From contig NZ_CP119081.1 of assembly GCF_004524775.2 (NCBI RefSeq), positions 186,001 to 250,000 on the forward strand: DNA of 64,000 nucleotides, written 5' to 3'. The position numbers were made by a program, and so were the translations under genes. Shown here piece by piece: positions 34,006-42,153 of this stretch; position 1 is the stretch's first letter, and each line of letters starts with the position of its first letter. The stretch comes from Helcococcus ovis. Its GTDB lineage: Bacteria; Bacillota; Clostridia; Tissierellales; Peptoniphilaceae. The notes under the pieces are model-generated. The model was not told where the DNA came from and ran no database searches. It saw only the letters and a program-made list of their open reading frames with translations.

Positions 34006-34371
34006 ATGAAATATGTTGATAAATTAATAATTGAGGAGATATTTGAAGACTTTTATAAATATAATAAAGAGTACAAAAATATTATTAAAGAGGAGCAATA
34101 TAAATATTTTATTAATAAAAGGAGAGTAAAGAAAAGTAAGAAAAAATTTAATATAAAAAATACTGAACAATTAATGTTTCTTTTATTTTCAATGCTTGAT
34201 AAAAAAGAAAAAGATTTAATAGAAATGAAATTTAAGTACAGGATGTCAATCACTGATATCTGTACTATACTGTATATATCAGAATCAACGTATCATAGGA
34301 GGATGAGAAAAATATATAGTAAAATGAGTAAGTATATAAAAGAGTTTGAAGGATTATTTAATATAAAATAA
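34006..34371 (+). CDS. Small sigma-region-4-like HTH protein
   Basis: A 121-residue, very basic protein. The second half (about 65-115) reads like sigma-70 region 4 or an ArpU/RinA-type phage regulator: 'LDKKEKDLIEMKFKY', then 'SITDICTILYISESTYHRRM', which fits a recognition helix. No region 2 is present. The nearest Shine-Dalgarno (AGGAGG) is about 24 bases upstream; an AGGA 9 bases before ATG 34006 may serve instead. It stands alone between a terminator and convergent genes and may be a phage leftover or a genuine accessory regulator. Confidence 0.65.
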   Translation: MKYVDKLIIEEIFEDFYKYNKEYKNIIKEEQYKYFINKRRVKKSKKKFNIKNTEQLMFLLFSMLDKKEKDLIEMKFKYRMSITDICTILYISESTYHRRMRKIYSKMSKYIKEFEGLFNIK

Positions 34372-34373
34372 AA

Positions 34374-34428
34374 AGGAGGAAATCCTGAAATAATTGTAAT
34401 TTAAATTTACAATTAAGTTTTTCCTCCT
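34374..34428. terminator. Bidirectional terminator with AGGAGG/CCTCCT stem
   Basis: AGGAGGAAA (34374-34382) pairs with TTTCCTCCT (34420-34428), with an inner AATTGTAA/TTACAATT stem. It lies between convergent genes. The stem sequence itself is a Shine-Dalgarno / anti-Shine-Dalgarno pair. Confidence 0.75.
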
Positions 34429-34437
34429 GTTATACAA

Positions 34438-35049
34438 TTATTCTATCCCGTAAGAAATAATGACACCATTATTATTAAAAGTATAATCTATTATTTTGAA
34501 TCTTCTTATTTCTGATAATGATGATACGGTAATACAATTTTTTTCAATAGAAAAAATACCGGGTATAGTAGTTCTATTATTTGATTTTATAATTTTAACA
34601 TCGTTTTTAATATATTCGTTAATATTTTTTTCTAGTATTGAAATTATTTGTTCAACATCTTTTTCGAAAAATAAATTATTAATAGAGAATGTTGATTTTT
34701 CAATTCTTGTATAAAATTTTTCACAATCTAATGAAAAATATTTTTTTAAAACGGATTTAATAAGTAATCTTGCTGTTAAAGATTTTAAAATTTTGTATCT
34801 ATTTTCATAATTTACTGATATACTTATCTTATCAGATATAGGTTTAAGGTTTGATACTAAAACTGTACCAACACTTGAATCGTATATATAATCTACTTTT
34901 TGATCATTTATCATAATTTCTTCTTTTTCAATATTAAGTTTTTTATAATCTAATAAGATGTTATCGGCAGGGACAATATGATATTTTGCTTCAAAAAATT
35001 TTCTTTTTACAATACGTGTATTTATTTTATTTATATAATTATTTAACAT
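34438..35049 (-). CDS. AlaX-like (tRNA-editing domain) protein without zinc ligands
   Basis: A 203-residue protein of no obvious annotation. Its layout follows AlaX / AlaRS editing domains: an N-terminal beta segment ('NILLDYKKL', then 'GTVLVSN'), an 'NYENRYKILKSLTARLL' helix (80-96) where AlaX has R..HMR.HTAQHLL, and a C-terminal 'NCITVSSLSEIRRFKI' (171-186) where AlaX has CGGTHV..T.EIG.FKI. The zinc ligands are mostly gone: both His become Leu91 and Leu95 and the His of GGTHV becomes Val175; Cys172 remains. So it may be a non-catalytic binder or a decaying gene. It is divergent from comEC with only 20 bases between starts. The homology is my reading, not a search result. Confidence 0.45.
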   Translation of the reverse strand: MLNNYINKINTRIVKRKFFEAKYHIVPADNILLDYKKLNIEKEEIMINDQKVDYIYDSSVGTVLVSNLKPISDKISISVNYENRYKILKSLTARLLIKSVLKKYFSLDCEKFYTRIEKSTFSINNLFFEKDVEQIISILEKNINEYIKNDVKIIKSNNRTTIPGIFSIEKNCITVSSLSEIRRFKIIDYTFNNNGVIISYGIE

Positions 35050-35069
35050 TTTTACCTCTAGGAGTTTTC

Positions 35070-37124
35070 ATGAAAAGACCAATAATTTTTATTTTAATCT
35101 ATTATATTTTAGGTATAATTTTTTATGAATTTTTTGATCTTAACTTAAATTTTTATATTTTTTTATTATTCATTTTTCTTTTATTTTATAGTAAAAATAA
35201 AAAAAATGCTATACTAATGATTATAATCATTTTTATTTCCATAATTTCAGTATATCTTAGATATCCATCAAATCAAGTAAGTAAGACAAAAATTCGTGCT
35301 GAAATATTTAGAAAAGAAGTTAAAGAATTTAATATTCATTATTATTTAAGATATAAAAATTTTAATATTTTATTAAAAACCAGCAAAGATTTTGCTTTAG
35401 GGGATATTGTTTCTTTTACTGAAAAATTAAATAAACCAAAGACATCAAATAATTTTAACACATTTAATAAGGAAAGCTATTTAAAGAGTAAAAATGTTTT
35501 TTATGAAGTTAATTCAAAAATTGTATCTAAAATTGGTCATAAAAATAGATTGAAATATAGCATTTACAATCATCTTAAAGAATTTTTTGATGAAAATTTA
35601 AATAAGATTTCTTCATCATTTATGAATTCTATGATTTTGTCAGAAAAATCCGATAATGAAATGTTTGATGATTTTAAGGATTTGGGATTATCTCATGTTT
35701 TAGCTATTTCGGGACTTCATTTAAATATTTTGATATTATTCTTAGATAGTATTGGCAGAAGAATGAAAATAAGCAAAAAATATTTTGGGATATTTGTAAT
35801 TATGTTTTTAATATTTTACGGATATCTTGTTGATTTTCCAATTTCTTTAATTAGGGCTTTAAGTATGTATGTTATAACAATGTTTGCTATTTACACAAAT
35901 AATATAAAAGATAGATATAATACACTTTTTGTATCTATGTTAGTGTCACTTATTGTGAATCCATTTTTCATATATTCGACAGGATTTTACCTTAGTTATA
36001 TAACTATGTTTTCAATATATTATTTACCTAATAAAGTGTCTAATTTATACAAAAAAATTCCAAAAATTTTTATTACACCAATAGCTATTCAAATAGGTTT
36101 ACTCCCATTTTCAATTTACTTTTTCAATAAAATAAATTTACTCTCCATTTTTACAAATATACTTATATTACCATTTGTAAGTGTAGCTTTATTATCGGGT
36201 TTTACCTATATTTTTATTAGATTAAAATTAGTAAGCTTATTTATTGAGGGTATTTTTTGCATCGTTTCGCTTATAATTTCTCCATTTAATGTAATAAAAG
36301 AATCATTTGAAATAACATTTCCTTATTCAAATGTAAAAATGATTGTAATTTATTATTTAATTATAATTTGCATCTTAAATTACAGAATGATTTTATATAA
36401 ATTTAGAAAGAATAAGAAATTATACTTAATTTTTGCGATTTTTCCAGTAATTTTACTGAAAACATTCTTATTGCCTTATGCTGTGATAAATGTTGTTGAT
36501 GTAGGTCAGGGAGGTGCAATAATGCTTAGAAATAAAGGTATTACAACACTTATAGACACCGGGGGAAATATGTTTAATCCGGAATTATCAGGCAGAAATC
36601 TTTATGATTATTTATATAAGAATGGCGTCACAAAAATTGACAATGTCTTTATTTCTCACAATGATTTTGACCACATGGGAAATTTGCAATATTTAGTATC
36701 AGTTATGAATATTGGAAAAATTTATTCCAACACACTAAAAAATTACAATGCAAAATCTCTAAAAAATGGAGAAAAGATAAATATTGGGAATGCATGTTTT
36801 AAGGTGATTTTAGATGGTAAAAATGCAAAGTCTTCTAATGATAGTTCACTCGTACTTTTGTTAAAAGTTTTTAATAGTAATATTTTACTCACAGGAGATG
36901 CTGAGGATAAGGAGAAATTTATAAAAAATGAGGATAGGATAGATTTTTTAAAAATTTCACATCATCAACTATTGGAAAGACTTAATAACAGAAATATAAA
37001 AACATTTATAATCGAAAAGCAAGGAAACATTGAAATCTACATTAATAGATACGGATATTCGATATATCCGTATAAACATAAGTATGATGTGGTGGAGTTT
37101 ATTAAGAAAATTATTTTGTATTAG
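35070..37124 (+). CDS. comEC: ComEC/Rec2 family DNA uptake channel
   Basis: A 684-residue membrane protein. An N-terminal OB-like domain lies between two early helices (about 60-150). The competence domain has 'LSHVLAISGLHLNIL' (near residue 208) and about eight helices. The C-terminal metallo-beta-lactamase-like domain (about 475-684) has 'VVDVGQGGAIML', 'TLIDTGG' and 'SHNDFDHMGNL' (HxDxDH kept as HNDFDH). It imports single-stranded DNA in natural transformation. The start is ATG 35070 with TAGGAG upstream. No comEA gene is adjacent. Confidence 0.93.
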   Translation: MKRPIIFILIYYILGIIFYEFFDLNLNFYIFLLFIFLLFYSKNKKNAILMIIIIFISIISVYLRYPSNQVSKTKIRAEIFRKEVKEFNIHYYLRYKNFNILLKTSKDFALGDIVSFTEKLNKPKTSNNFNTFNKESYLKSKNVFYEVNSKIVSKIGHKNRLKYSIYNHLKEFFDENLNKISSSFMNSMILSEKSDNEMFDDFKDLGLSHVLAISGLHLNILILFLDSIGRRMKISKKYFGIFVIMFLIFYGYLVDFPISLIRALSMYVITMFAIYTNNIKDRYNTLFVSMLVSLIVNPFFIYSTGFYLSYITMFSIYYLPNKVSNLYKKIPKIFITPIAIQIGLLPFSIYFFNKINLLSIFTNILILPFVSVALLSGFTYIFIRLKLVSLFIEGIFCIVSLIISPFNVIKESFEITFPYSNVKMIVIYYLIIICILNYRMILYKFRKNKKLYLIFAIFPVILLKTFLLPYAVINVVDVGQGGAIMLRNKGITTLIDTGGNMFNPELSGRNLYDYLYKNGVTKIDNVFISHNDFDHMGNLQYLVSVMNIGKIYSNTLKNYNAKSLKNGEKINIGNACFKVILDGKNAKSSNDSSLVLLLKVFNSNILLTGDAEDKEKFIKNEDRIDFLKISHHQLLERLNNRNIKTFIIEKQGNIEIYINRYGYSIYPYKHKYDVVEFIKKIILY

Positions 37125-37138
37125 GAAAAATATAAAAT

Positions 37139-37432
37139 AATTCGTAAGATGCCAAAGGAAAATCAATAACAGAATTTATATATTTGTACTACTGTTACTA
37201 GGACTTAACATAGTTACAGGGGGGATATTTGACTTCAGTAAGAACTCCAAGAAAAGATTTTATTATAAGCATCTTAAGAGGATATGTCTTAGTTGCTTTG
37301 AGTGTAAACATCATTCCATCAATATTTGGAGTTAATTCAATTTGGTATGCAATGATAGTTTTGGAGTTTATCACATTAGTTGTATCAATAGTTCTTTTTA
37401 TTAAATATAAAAAGGGGGGATTGGAAGAGTAG
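37139..37432 (+). pseudogene. C-terminal remnant of a MATE family efflux pump
   Basis: Two frames join into the end of a MATE transporter: 'RIYIFVLLLLGLNIVTGG' in one frame (from about 37171), then 'TSVRTPRKDFIISILRGY' and 'SIWYAMIVLEFITLVVSIV' in the next (37229-37432). The switch falls at a run of six G (37219-37224); with five G the frame reads through as VTGGYLTSVRTPRK. The rest of the pump (over 300 residues) is missing upstream, where comEC ends. So this is a fragment regardless of the frameshift. Confidence 0.7.
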
Positions 37433-37539
37433 TTCCAATTCTATATGAAATTGCATAAAATTGGAAATTAACTTCCGATTATTATGAAGATAAATTATGT
37501 AAATTTTTTCGAGTATTCGTTTCAAAAAATGTTCCGATT

Positions 37540-38349
37540 AAACTACTACTCATATCAAGGACATTATGTCATTTTTGACAGTTAATTTAATTCTCCAGGA
37601 TTTATTCCGGTTGTTGAATAATAATAGAATTCTTTTGGGGTTAGCTTTTCTAGCCCCATTTGAAATCTATCGTTATTGTAATAATCTATCCAATCATCAA
37701 TTCTTGATTTAATTTCTTCAAAACATGTCCACTGTTGTGCATAAGGAGCCAATTCTTGTTTCAAATGTCCAAAAAAGCTTTCTTGAGGAGCATTATCCCA
37801 ACAATTTCCTCTTCTAGACATTGATTGTCTAAGTTCATAACTGTTTAATAATTCTCTAAAAGATGTGCTAGTGTAGTGACTTCCTTGATTACTGTGTATC
37901 ATTGCTTTTGAATTTATCTCAATCTCATGATTTTTGATTAAGTTTTCTACTGTTTCAAGAACAAAGTCAACTTCTAGGTTTTCACTTAATACATTATCCA
38001 GCCTTAGCAAATATTTTAGGATAATTTAATTTCCCTAACTCTATTTCCTTAATAAGAAATTTTTTAAAATCCAAAGTGAACTTTACAGTTATGTTTATAA
38101 CTCTAAAAGTATATGGATTACTCAGTAATTCAGCTTTTTCTTTATCGTTATAATATCTTTTATTTGACATGATAATTTTCCTTTCCTATAAATTTAATAT
38201 ATCACTAGAGAATTAATTAGTCTATAAAAAGGTATTACCAATAATTTCTTATAAAATTTATTACATATGACTGTATAATTTTTGGTATGGCCATTTAATA
38301 TATACTGTCAAAATGTAATTTTATGTGACCAGCTTATAGGTAGTAGTTT
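37540..38349 (-). mobile_element. Internally deleted IS3-family insertion sequence
   Basis: A transposase remnant (37582-38168, minus) lies between related ends. AAACTACTAC at 37540-37549 faces its inverted copy at 38340-38349. Inside each are GGACATTATG...TTTTTGACAGT and, on the other strand, GGTCACATAAAAT...TTTTGACAGT, an imperfect terminal inverted repeat. At about 810 bases it is well short of a usual IS3 element (about 1.2-1.6 kb). A similar solo end is at 4151-4197. Confidence 0.7.
37582..38168 (-). pseudogene. IS3-family transposase remnant (OrfA start fused to OrfB end)
   Basis: The first 58 codons from ATG 38168 ('MSNKRYYNDKEKAELLSNPY') look like an OrfA HTH protein. They stop near 37993. 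The following frame (to 37582) is the last 140 or so residues of an OrfB integrase core: 'IHSNQGSHYTS', 'QSMSRRGNCWDNAP', 'ESFFGHLKQE'. A large internal deletion removed the end of OrfA and most of OrfB, including the first catalytic Asp. The second catalytic Asp of the usual HSDQG motif is Asn here. It is dead as a transposase. Confidence 0.85.
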
Positions 38350-38836
38350 ACATGTGTATTACATGTAAATTAAGAGTATTGATTATTTACAGGTAAAAAA
38401 GTTTTTGAAAGGTCATGTAAATTAATAATATTTGCTATTTACAGGTAAAAACTTTTTGGGAGTCAAGTATATTACATGTAAATTAAGAGTATTCGATATT
38501 TACAGGTAAATTTTTTAGGACAACTACCTGTAAATTTTAATAATGTAAGAATTACATGTATTCAAAACAGTGATTTGTAAAATTTTTCATGTAAATTATT
38601 AAAATATTTGTAATACATGATTATTTATAACCTTTTTTACCTGTAATATAAAAAAATTATTATAATACATGATTTTCAAAAGGATTTACCTGTAATATTA
38701 AGAAATCATTGTAATACATGACTATTTTTAACCTTTTTTACCTGTAATATAAAAAAATTATTATAATACATGATTTTCAAAAGAATTTACCTGTAATATT
38801 AAGAAACAATTTGTAATACATGATTATTTTTAACCT
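38350..38836. repeat. Array of about nine palindromic repeat units
   Basis: Units of about 50-57 bases each hold an imperfect inverted repeat with ends CATGTA(A/T) and TACAGG, about 12-14 AT-only bases apart. Units in the left third read CATGTAAAT...ATTTACAGGTAAA. From about 38525 on most read in the opposite sense, ACCTGTAATAT...TAATACATGA. The last four form two near-identical 104-base dimers (about 38627-38731 and 38731-38836). The array lies between the IS3 remnant and the broken ATPase gene, exactly where the missing 5' part of that gene would be. No coding frame. Not a CRISPR: the spacers are also repeated and units are not identical. Confidence 0.85.
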
Positions 38837-38838
38837 TT

Positions 38839-39467
38839 TCTCAAGGAGCTACTAAATTAAATGAGATTGGAAATAAGTTAAAATTAGCAACCAGTAGCTT
38901 AAATTATTACTTAAATTCATTAATTGAGTTAGGAATAATTGAAAAAATACTCCTGTATTAAATAGAAAATCTAAAGGACCAATCTATTTAATAAGGGATA
39001 CAATGTTTTATTTTTGTTATAAATTTGTTCAAAAGAATTTAAATCTTATTAATTTAGATATGGGTGAGTTAGTTTATAACAAGTCTATAAAAGACAATTT
39101 AAATGATTACATGGGAAAAGTTTTTGAAAAAATTTTTATAGAATATTTTGAAGAAAGATTTAAAAGAGGATTATCACCAATTTTTCCAGATGATTATGGT
39201 AATTGGTGGGGAAATGATAGTAGATTGAAGAAAGAATTAGAAATTGAAATGATTGCTTATGGAGATGATGGAAAATATTTATTTTTAGAAGCAAAGTGGA
39301 AAAATGAGTTGATTGATAAATCGGTAATTGATAATTTAGTTGAAAAATACTTAAATTTTTCTTATAAAGAATCCTTTTATTTGATAACGAGTTTATCAGT
39401 TTTTAGTAAAATGGAAGTAGGAAATAATGTAGAATTGATAAAGTTAGAAGATATGTATAATATATAA
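38839..39467 (+). pseudogene. C-terminal part of a DUF234-type AAA ATPase
   Basis: The sequence from 38839 reads 'GATKLNEIGNKLKLATSSL', then 'SLIELGIIEK', and after a frame change 'TPVLNRKSKGPIYLIRDTMF', 'MGKVFEKIFIEYFEERF' and 'YLFLEAKWKNELIDKSVIDN' to the stop at 39467. This is the winged-helix linker plus the DUF234 nuclease-like C-terminal domain of the archaeal-type ATPase family. The N-terminal P-loop part (about 240 residues) is absent; the palindromic array abuts the break. The frameshift fits loss of one A from the run at 38942-38947 (six A). No start codon with a ribosome site is seen. Confidence 0.8.
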
Positions 39468-39480
39468 TAAGGAGTTAATT

Positions 39481-40122
39481 ATGAAAAAAATATATATGCT
39501 TTCAGGATTGGGGGCTAAAGAGGAGTCTATATTAGAATTTAACAAATTCTTAAATAGTCAAAATTATGAAATTATTTATATAGACTTGCCAGGACAATAT
39601 TCTAATTTAAATATTAAAATAGAAAATAGAGAAGATTTTGTAAATTGGATAAAGTCAGTTATTCCTTGTAATTCTCTTGTTATGGGATATTCATTAGGAT
39701 CGGATTTAATATTAAAATTCATAGATGATATTAACCCTAAATCTACTATAATACTTGATGGTGGAGTATTTGAAAATGATTTTATGCAAACAACTTTAGA
39801 AGAAGAAAAAGAGTGGAGTAGAAATTATATTAAGCAAAACAATTTAGATATGAATCCTGATACTGTATGCTCACTTTTTGACTTGAGATTTGATCAATAT
39901 AAAGATATATTTTCGATAAATACGGAAAAAGACATTTTATTACTTTTATCAGATACACCAAAAGAAGCATATGACTATAAGTTAAACAAGGTTAAAAATT
40001 ACAATAAACTTGATAGAAAAAATATTGAAATTGTATTTATTGAAAATACAAATCATGATTTTTATAGTGAAAAACCTGAAGAAATTGGTAAAGAAATAGT
40101 TAGATATTTGGATAAATTTTGA
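39481..40122 (+). CDS. Alpha/beta hydrolase family protein
   Basis: A 213-residue protein with the hydrolase fold. The oxyanion/HG region is 'YMLSGLGAKEES', the nucleophile elbow is 'VMGYSLGSDLIL' (G-Y-S-L-G), and the likely catalytic His is in 'ENTNHDFYSEKPEEIG'. The substrate is unknown; it is of the small lysophospholipase/esterase-like type. AAGGAG precedes ATG 39481. It follows the ATPase remnant by 13 bases and begins a run of small accessory enzymes. Confidence 0.8.
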   Translation: MKKIYMLSGLGAKEESILEFNKFLNSQNYEIIYIDLPGQYSNLNIKIENREDFVNWIKSVIPCNSLVMGYSLGSDLILKFIDDINPKSTIILDGGVFENDFMQTTLEEEKEWSRNYIKQNNLDMNPDTVCSLFDLRFDQYKDIFSINTEKDILLLLSDTPKEAYDYKLNKVKNYNKLDRKNIEIVFIENTNHDFYSEKPEEIGKEIVRYLDKF

Positions 40123-40162
40123 TTGTGAAAAATTATATTTTTGTATAAGGATGGATGATTAG

Positions 40163-40690
40163 ATGAAAGAATTAAATATATCATTGCAAGATACTCAATG
40201 GGATTTTACCTATACAGATCATGATAGAGATATTGTAAGAGCTATAGTTATAGATAATGAAGAAAATTATTATTTTGTTAGAGTTGAGAGAGAAGATGAT
40301 TTCGGTAAAGCAACACTTATTGAAACAGCAGGTGGTGGAGTTGAATCAGGAGAAAATCTTGAAGAAGCAATAGTTAGAGAACTTAAAGAAGAATTAGGCG
40401 TTGAAGTAGAGATTATAACTAAATTAGGAGTAGTAAAAGATTTTTATAATTTGATTCATAGACGAAATATTAATAATTATTATTTGTGTAAAATTAAGTC
40501 ATTTGGAGAAAAAGAAATGACAGACTCGGAGATAAATGATTTTCATTTATCTACCTTGAAATTAACATATGAAGAAGCTAGAAGAGAGTATGTTAAATGT
40601 TCAAATACAAGATTGGGAAAGCTTATTGCTGATAGAGAAATACCTGTTTTGGAGCATGCTACAAAAATTTTGGAAAATGAGATTTATTAA
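40163..40690 (+). CDS. NUDIX hydrolase
   Basis: A 175-residue protein with the Nudix box from 'GGGVESGENLEEAIVREL' into 'KEELGVEVEI' (about 55-82): G-x5-E-x7-REL-x-EE-x-G is kept. It hydrolyses nucleoside diphosphate-linked compounds; the substrate is not set by the motif. The N-terminal 'DTQWDFTYTDHDRDIVRAI' and the C-terminal helices are of a Firmicutes group I cannot name. AAGGATGG lies about 7 bases upstream of ATG 40163. Confidence 0.88.
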   Translation: MKELNISLQDTQWDFTYTDHDRDIVRAIVIDNEENYYFVRVEREDDFGKATLIETAGGGVESGENLEEAIVRELKEELGVEVEIITKLGVVKDFYNLIHRRNINNYYLCKIKSFGEKEMTDSEINDFHLSTLKLTYEEARREYVKCSNTRLGKLIADREIPVLEHATKILENEIY

Positions 40691-40710
40691 AACTTTCTAG
40701 GAGTAATATT

Positions 40711-41153
40711 TTGAAAATAATAAAATATTCTAATAAGTATAAAGAAGATTTACATCAAATGATTAAAGAAGCAAGGATTAGTATTGGACTTAACTCAAAT
40801 CTAAGAGAAGATTTATATGATATTAATAAATATTATATTGATAAAGGTGACTGTTTTGGTTAGTGGTTAATCAAAAAGAAGAAGTTTTGGGTTGCTTAGG
40901 ATATTCGAAAATAGAAAATAAAGAAGAAGCTTTTTTACATAGATTTTATATAAAACCATCTATGAAAAGAAGGGGGATAGGTACTAAACTTCTGGCGTTT
41001 GTAGAGGATTACTTAAAAAATAAAGGGATTAAGACTTTAAGAGTTCATTTGGGTGAAAGTAAAAAGAATTGGTATGAGTCATATTCTTTTTATCCTAAAA
41101 ATGGATATAAAGAATATGAAGATAGGTATATGATGAAGGAGATAATAGGATAA
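40711..41153 (+). pseudogene. GNAT acetyltransferase broken by a one-base frameshift
   Basis: TTG 40711, with AGGAG 7 bases upstream, opens a frame of 50 codons ('KIIKYSNKYKEDLHQMIKEA' first) that ends at TAG near 40861. The next frame continues at 'VVNQKEEVLGCLGYSKIE' and carries the acetyl-CoA loop 'KPSMKRRGIGTKLLAF' and 'NGYKEYEDRYMMKEI' to 41153. Adding one T to the TTTT run at 40854-40857 restores a single frame of about 147 codons. So it is an inactivated, phase-variable or wrongly read GNAT gene. Confidence 0.8.
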
Positions 41154-41155
41154 AA

Positions 41156-41923
41156 ATGACATTAATAAAAAATGAAATTCCAATTTTGGAATATGATGAT
41201 AATCAAAGTGCAGTTATTATGCCAAATCATGAAAATTTGAAATTAGAATTACCCGAAAAATGTGTGTTTGCATTTTTAGAAGATGAAATAGATAAATTCG
41301 CCGAAAAAAATAGAGCATGTAAAGTTTCTGAATTTATATCTTGTACTAAAATATATCCAATTTATGTTGTAAAATATGAAGGTGAAGAAATTTGTTTAGT
41401 TCAGGCACCAATGGGTTCAGCTTCATCAGGGCAGATTTTAGATTGGTTGATTTCTTATGGGGTAAAAAAAATAATTTCGTCAGGAACTTGTGGTGTTTTG
41501 ATTGATTTAGATGAAAATAAGTTTATAGTTCCTATAAAAGCTTTAAGAGATGAAGGTACAAGCTACCATTATATAAATCCTTCTAGGTATATTGAAATAA
41601 ATAAAGTTGCATTGAAAGCTATTGAAAAGACACTAATAGAACATGGATTAGAATATGTCGAGGTTTTAACTTGGACTACTGATGGTTTTTATAGAGAAAC
41701 TCCTGAAAAAGTTGCTTATAGAAAAGAAGAAGGATGTGCTGTTGTTGAAATGGAGTGTTCGGCTTTAGCGGCTGTAGCACAATTCAGAAATGTAATTTGG
41801 GGGCAAATTCTTTTTACTGCAGATTCATTAGCAGATATCGAAAAATATGATGCTAGAAATTTTGGAGAAGACTCTTATGAATATGCCTTAAAATTATGCT
41901 TTGATGTATTAAAAAAATTATGA
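41156..41923 (+). CDS. Nucleoside phosphorylase, PNP/UDP family
   Basis: A 255-residue enzyme of the uridine/purine phosphorylase superfamily. The phosphate/nucleoside site is in 'QAPMGSASSGQILDWLISYG' and 'ISSGTCGVL', and the family 'VVEMECSALAAVAQFR' motif with its ribose-binding Met-Glu is near residue 197. It may release bases from nucleosides or cleave a nucleoside analogue. GGAG lies about 15 bases before ATG 41156, inside the previous frame. It overlaps the 3' end of the RelB remnant on the other strand or abuts it. Confidence 0.88.
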   Translation: MTLIKNEIPILEYDDNQSAVIMPNHENLKLELPEKCVFAFLEDEIDKFAEKNRACKVSEFISCTKIYPIYVVKYEGEEICLVQAPMGSASSGQILDWLISYGVKKIISSGTCGVLIDLDENKFIVPIKALRDEGTSYHYINPSRYIEINKVALKAIEKTLIEHGLEYVEVLTWTTDGFYRETPEKVAYRKEEGCAVVEMECSALAAVAQFRNVIWGQILFTADSLADIEKYDARNFGEDSYEYALKLCFDVLKKL

Positions 41924-42019
41924 TTGCAGTTGAAAGATTCATTCCTAAATCTTTTAATAATTCTTGAGCATTTTTTTCAAAACTGGATCTAAACTAATAT
42001 TTGTACTTACTTTTGTCAT
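41924..42019 (-). pseudogene. Truncated RelB/DinJ-family antitoxin
   Basis: ATG at 42019 on the minus strand, with AAAGGAG about 10 bases upstream, opens 'MTKVSTNISLDPVLKKNAQE' and then 'LLKDLGMNLSTA'. This is the N-terminal ribbon-helix-helix of RelB/DinJ antitoxins (compare S/TTAINLFL). After about 32 codons the match ends where the phosphorylase gene ends; the frame continues without similarity. No toxin gene is seen. It marks the scar of a lost toxin-antitoxin pair. Confidence 0.65.
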
Positions 42020-42153
42020 GGAAATAGAACTCCTTTTAATATATAATATTATAAAGTATTTAAAAACATAAATGATTTATGCGTATAATGTGCATGTTAT
42101 ACATGCTTGATATGCGTATGACATTCATGCACATAATTTTTAGGAGCTAAACT

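Noticed and set aside
37582-38168. An intact IS3 transposase
   Set aside because: A stop and frame change follow 58 OrfA codons, most of OrfB is absent, and a catalytic Asp is Asn.
38350-38836. CRISPR array
   Set aside because: Units are imperfect palindromes that also vary, the spacers are themselves repeated, orientation switches inside the array, and no cas gene is near.
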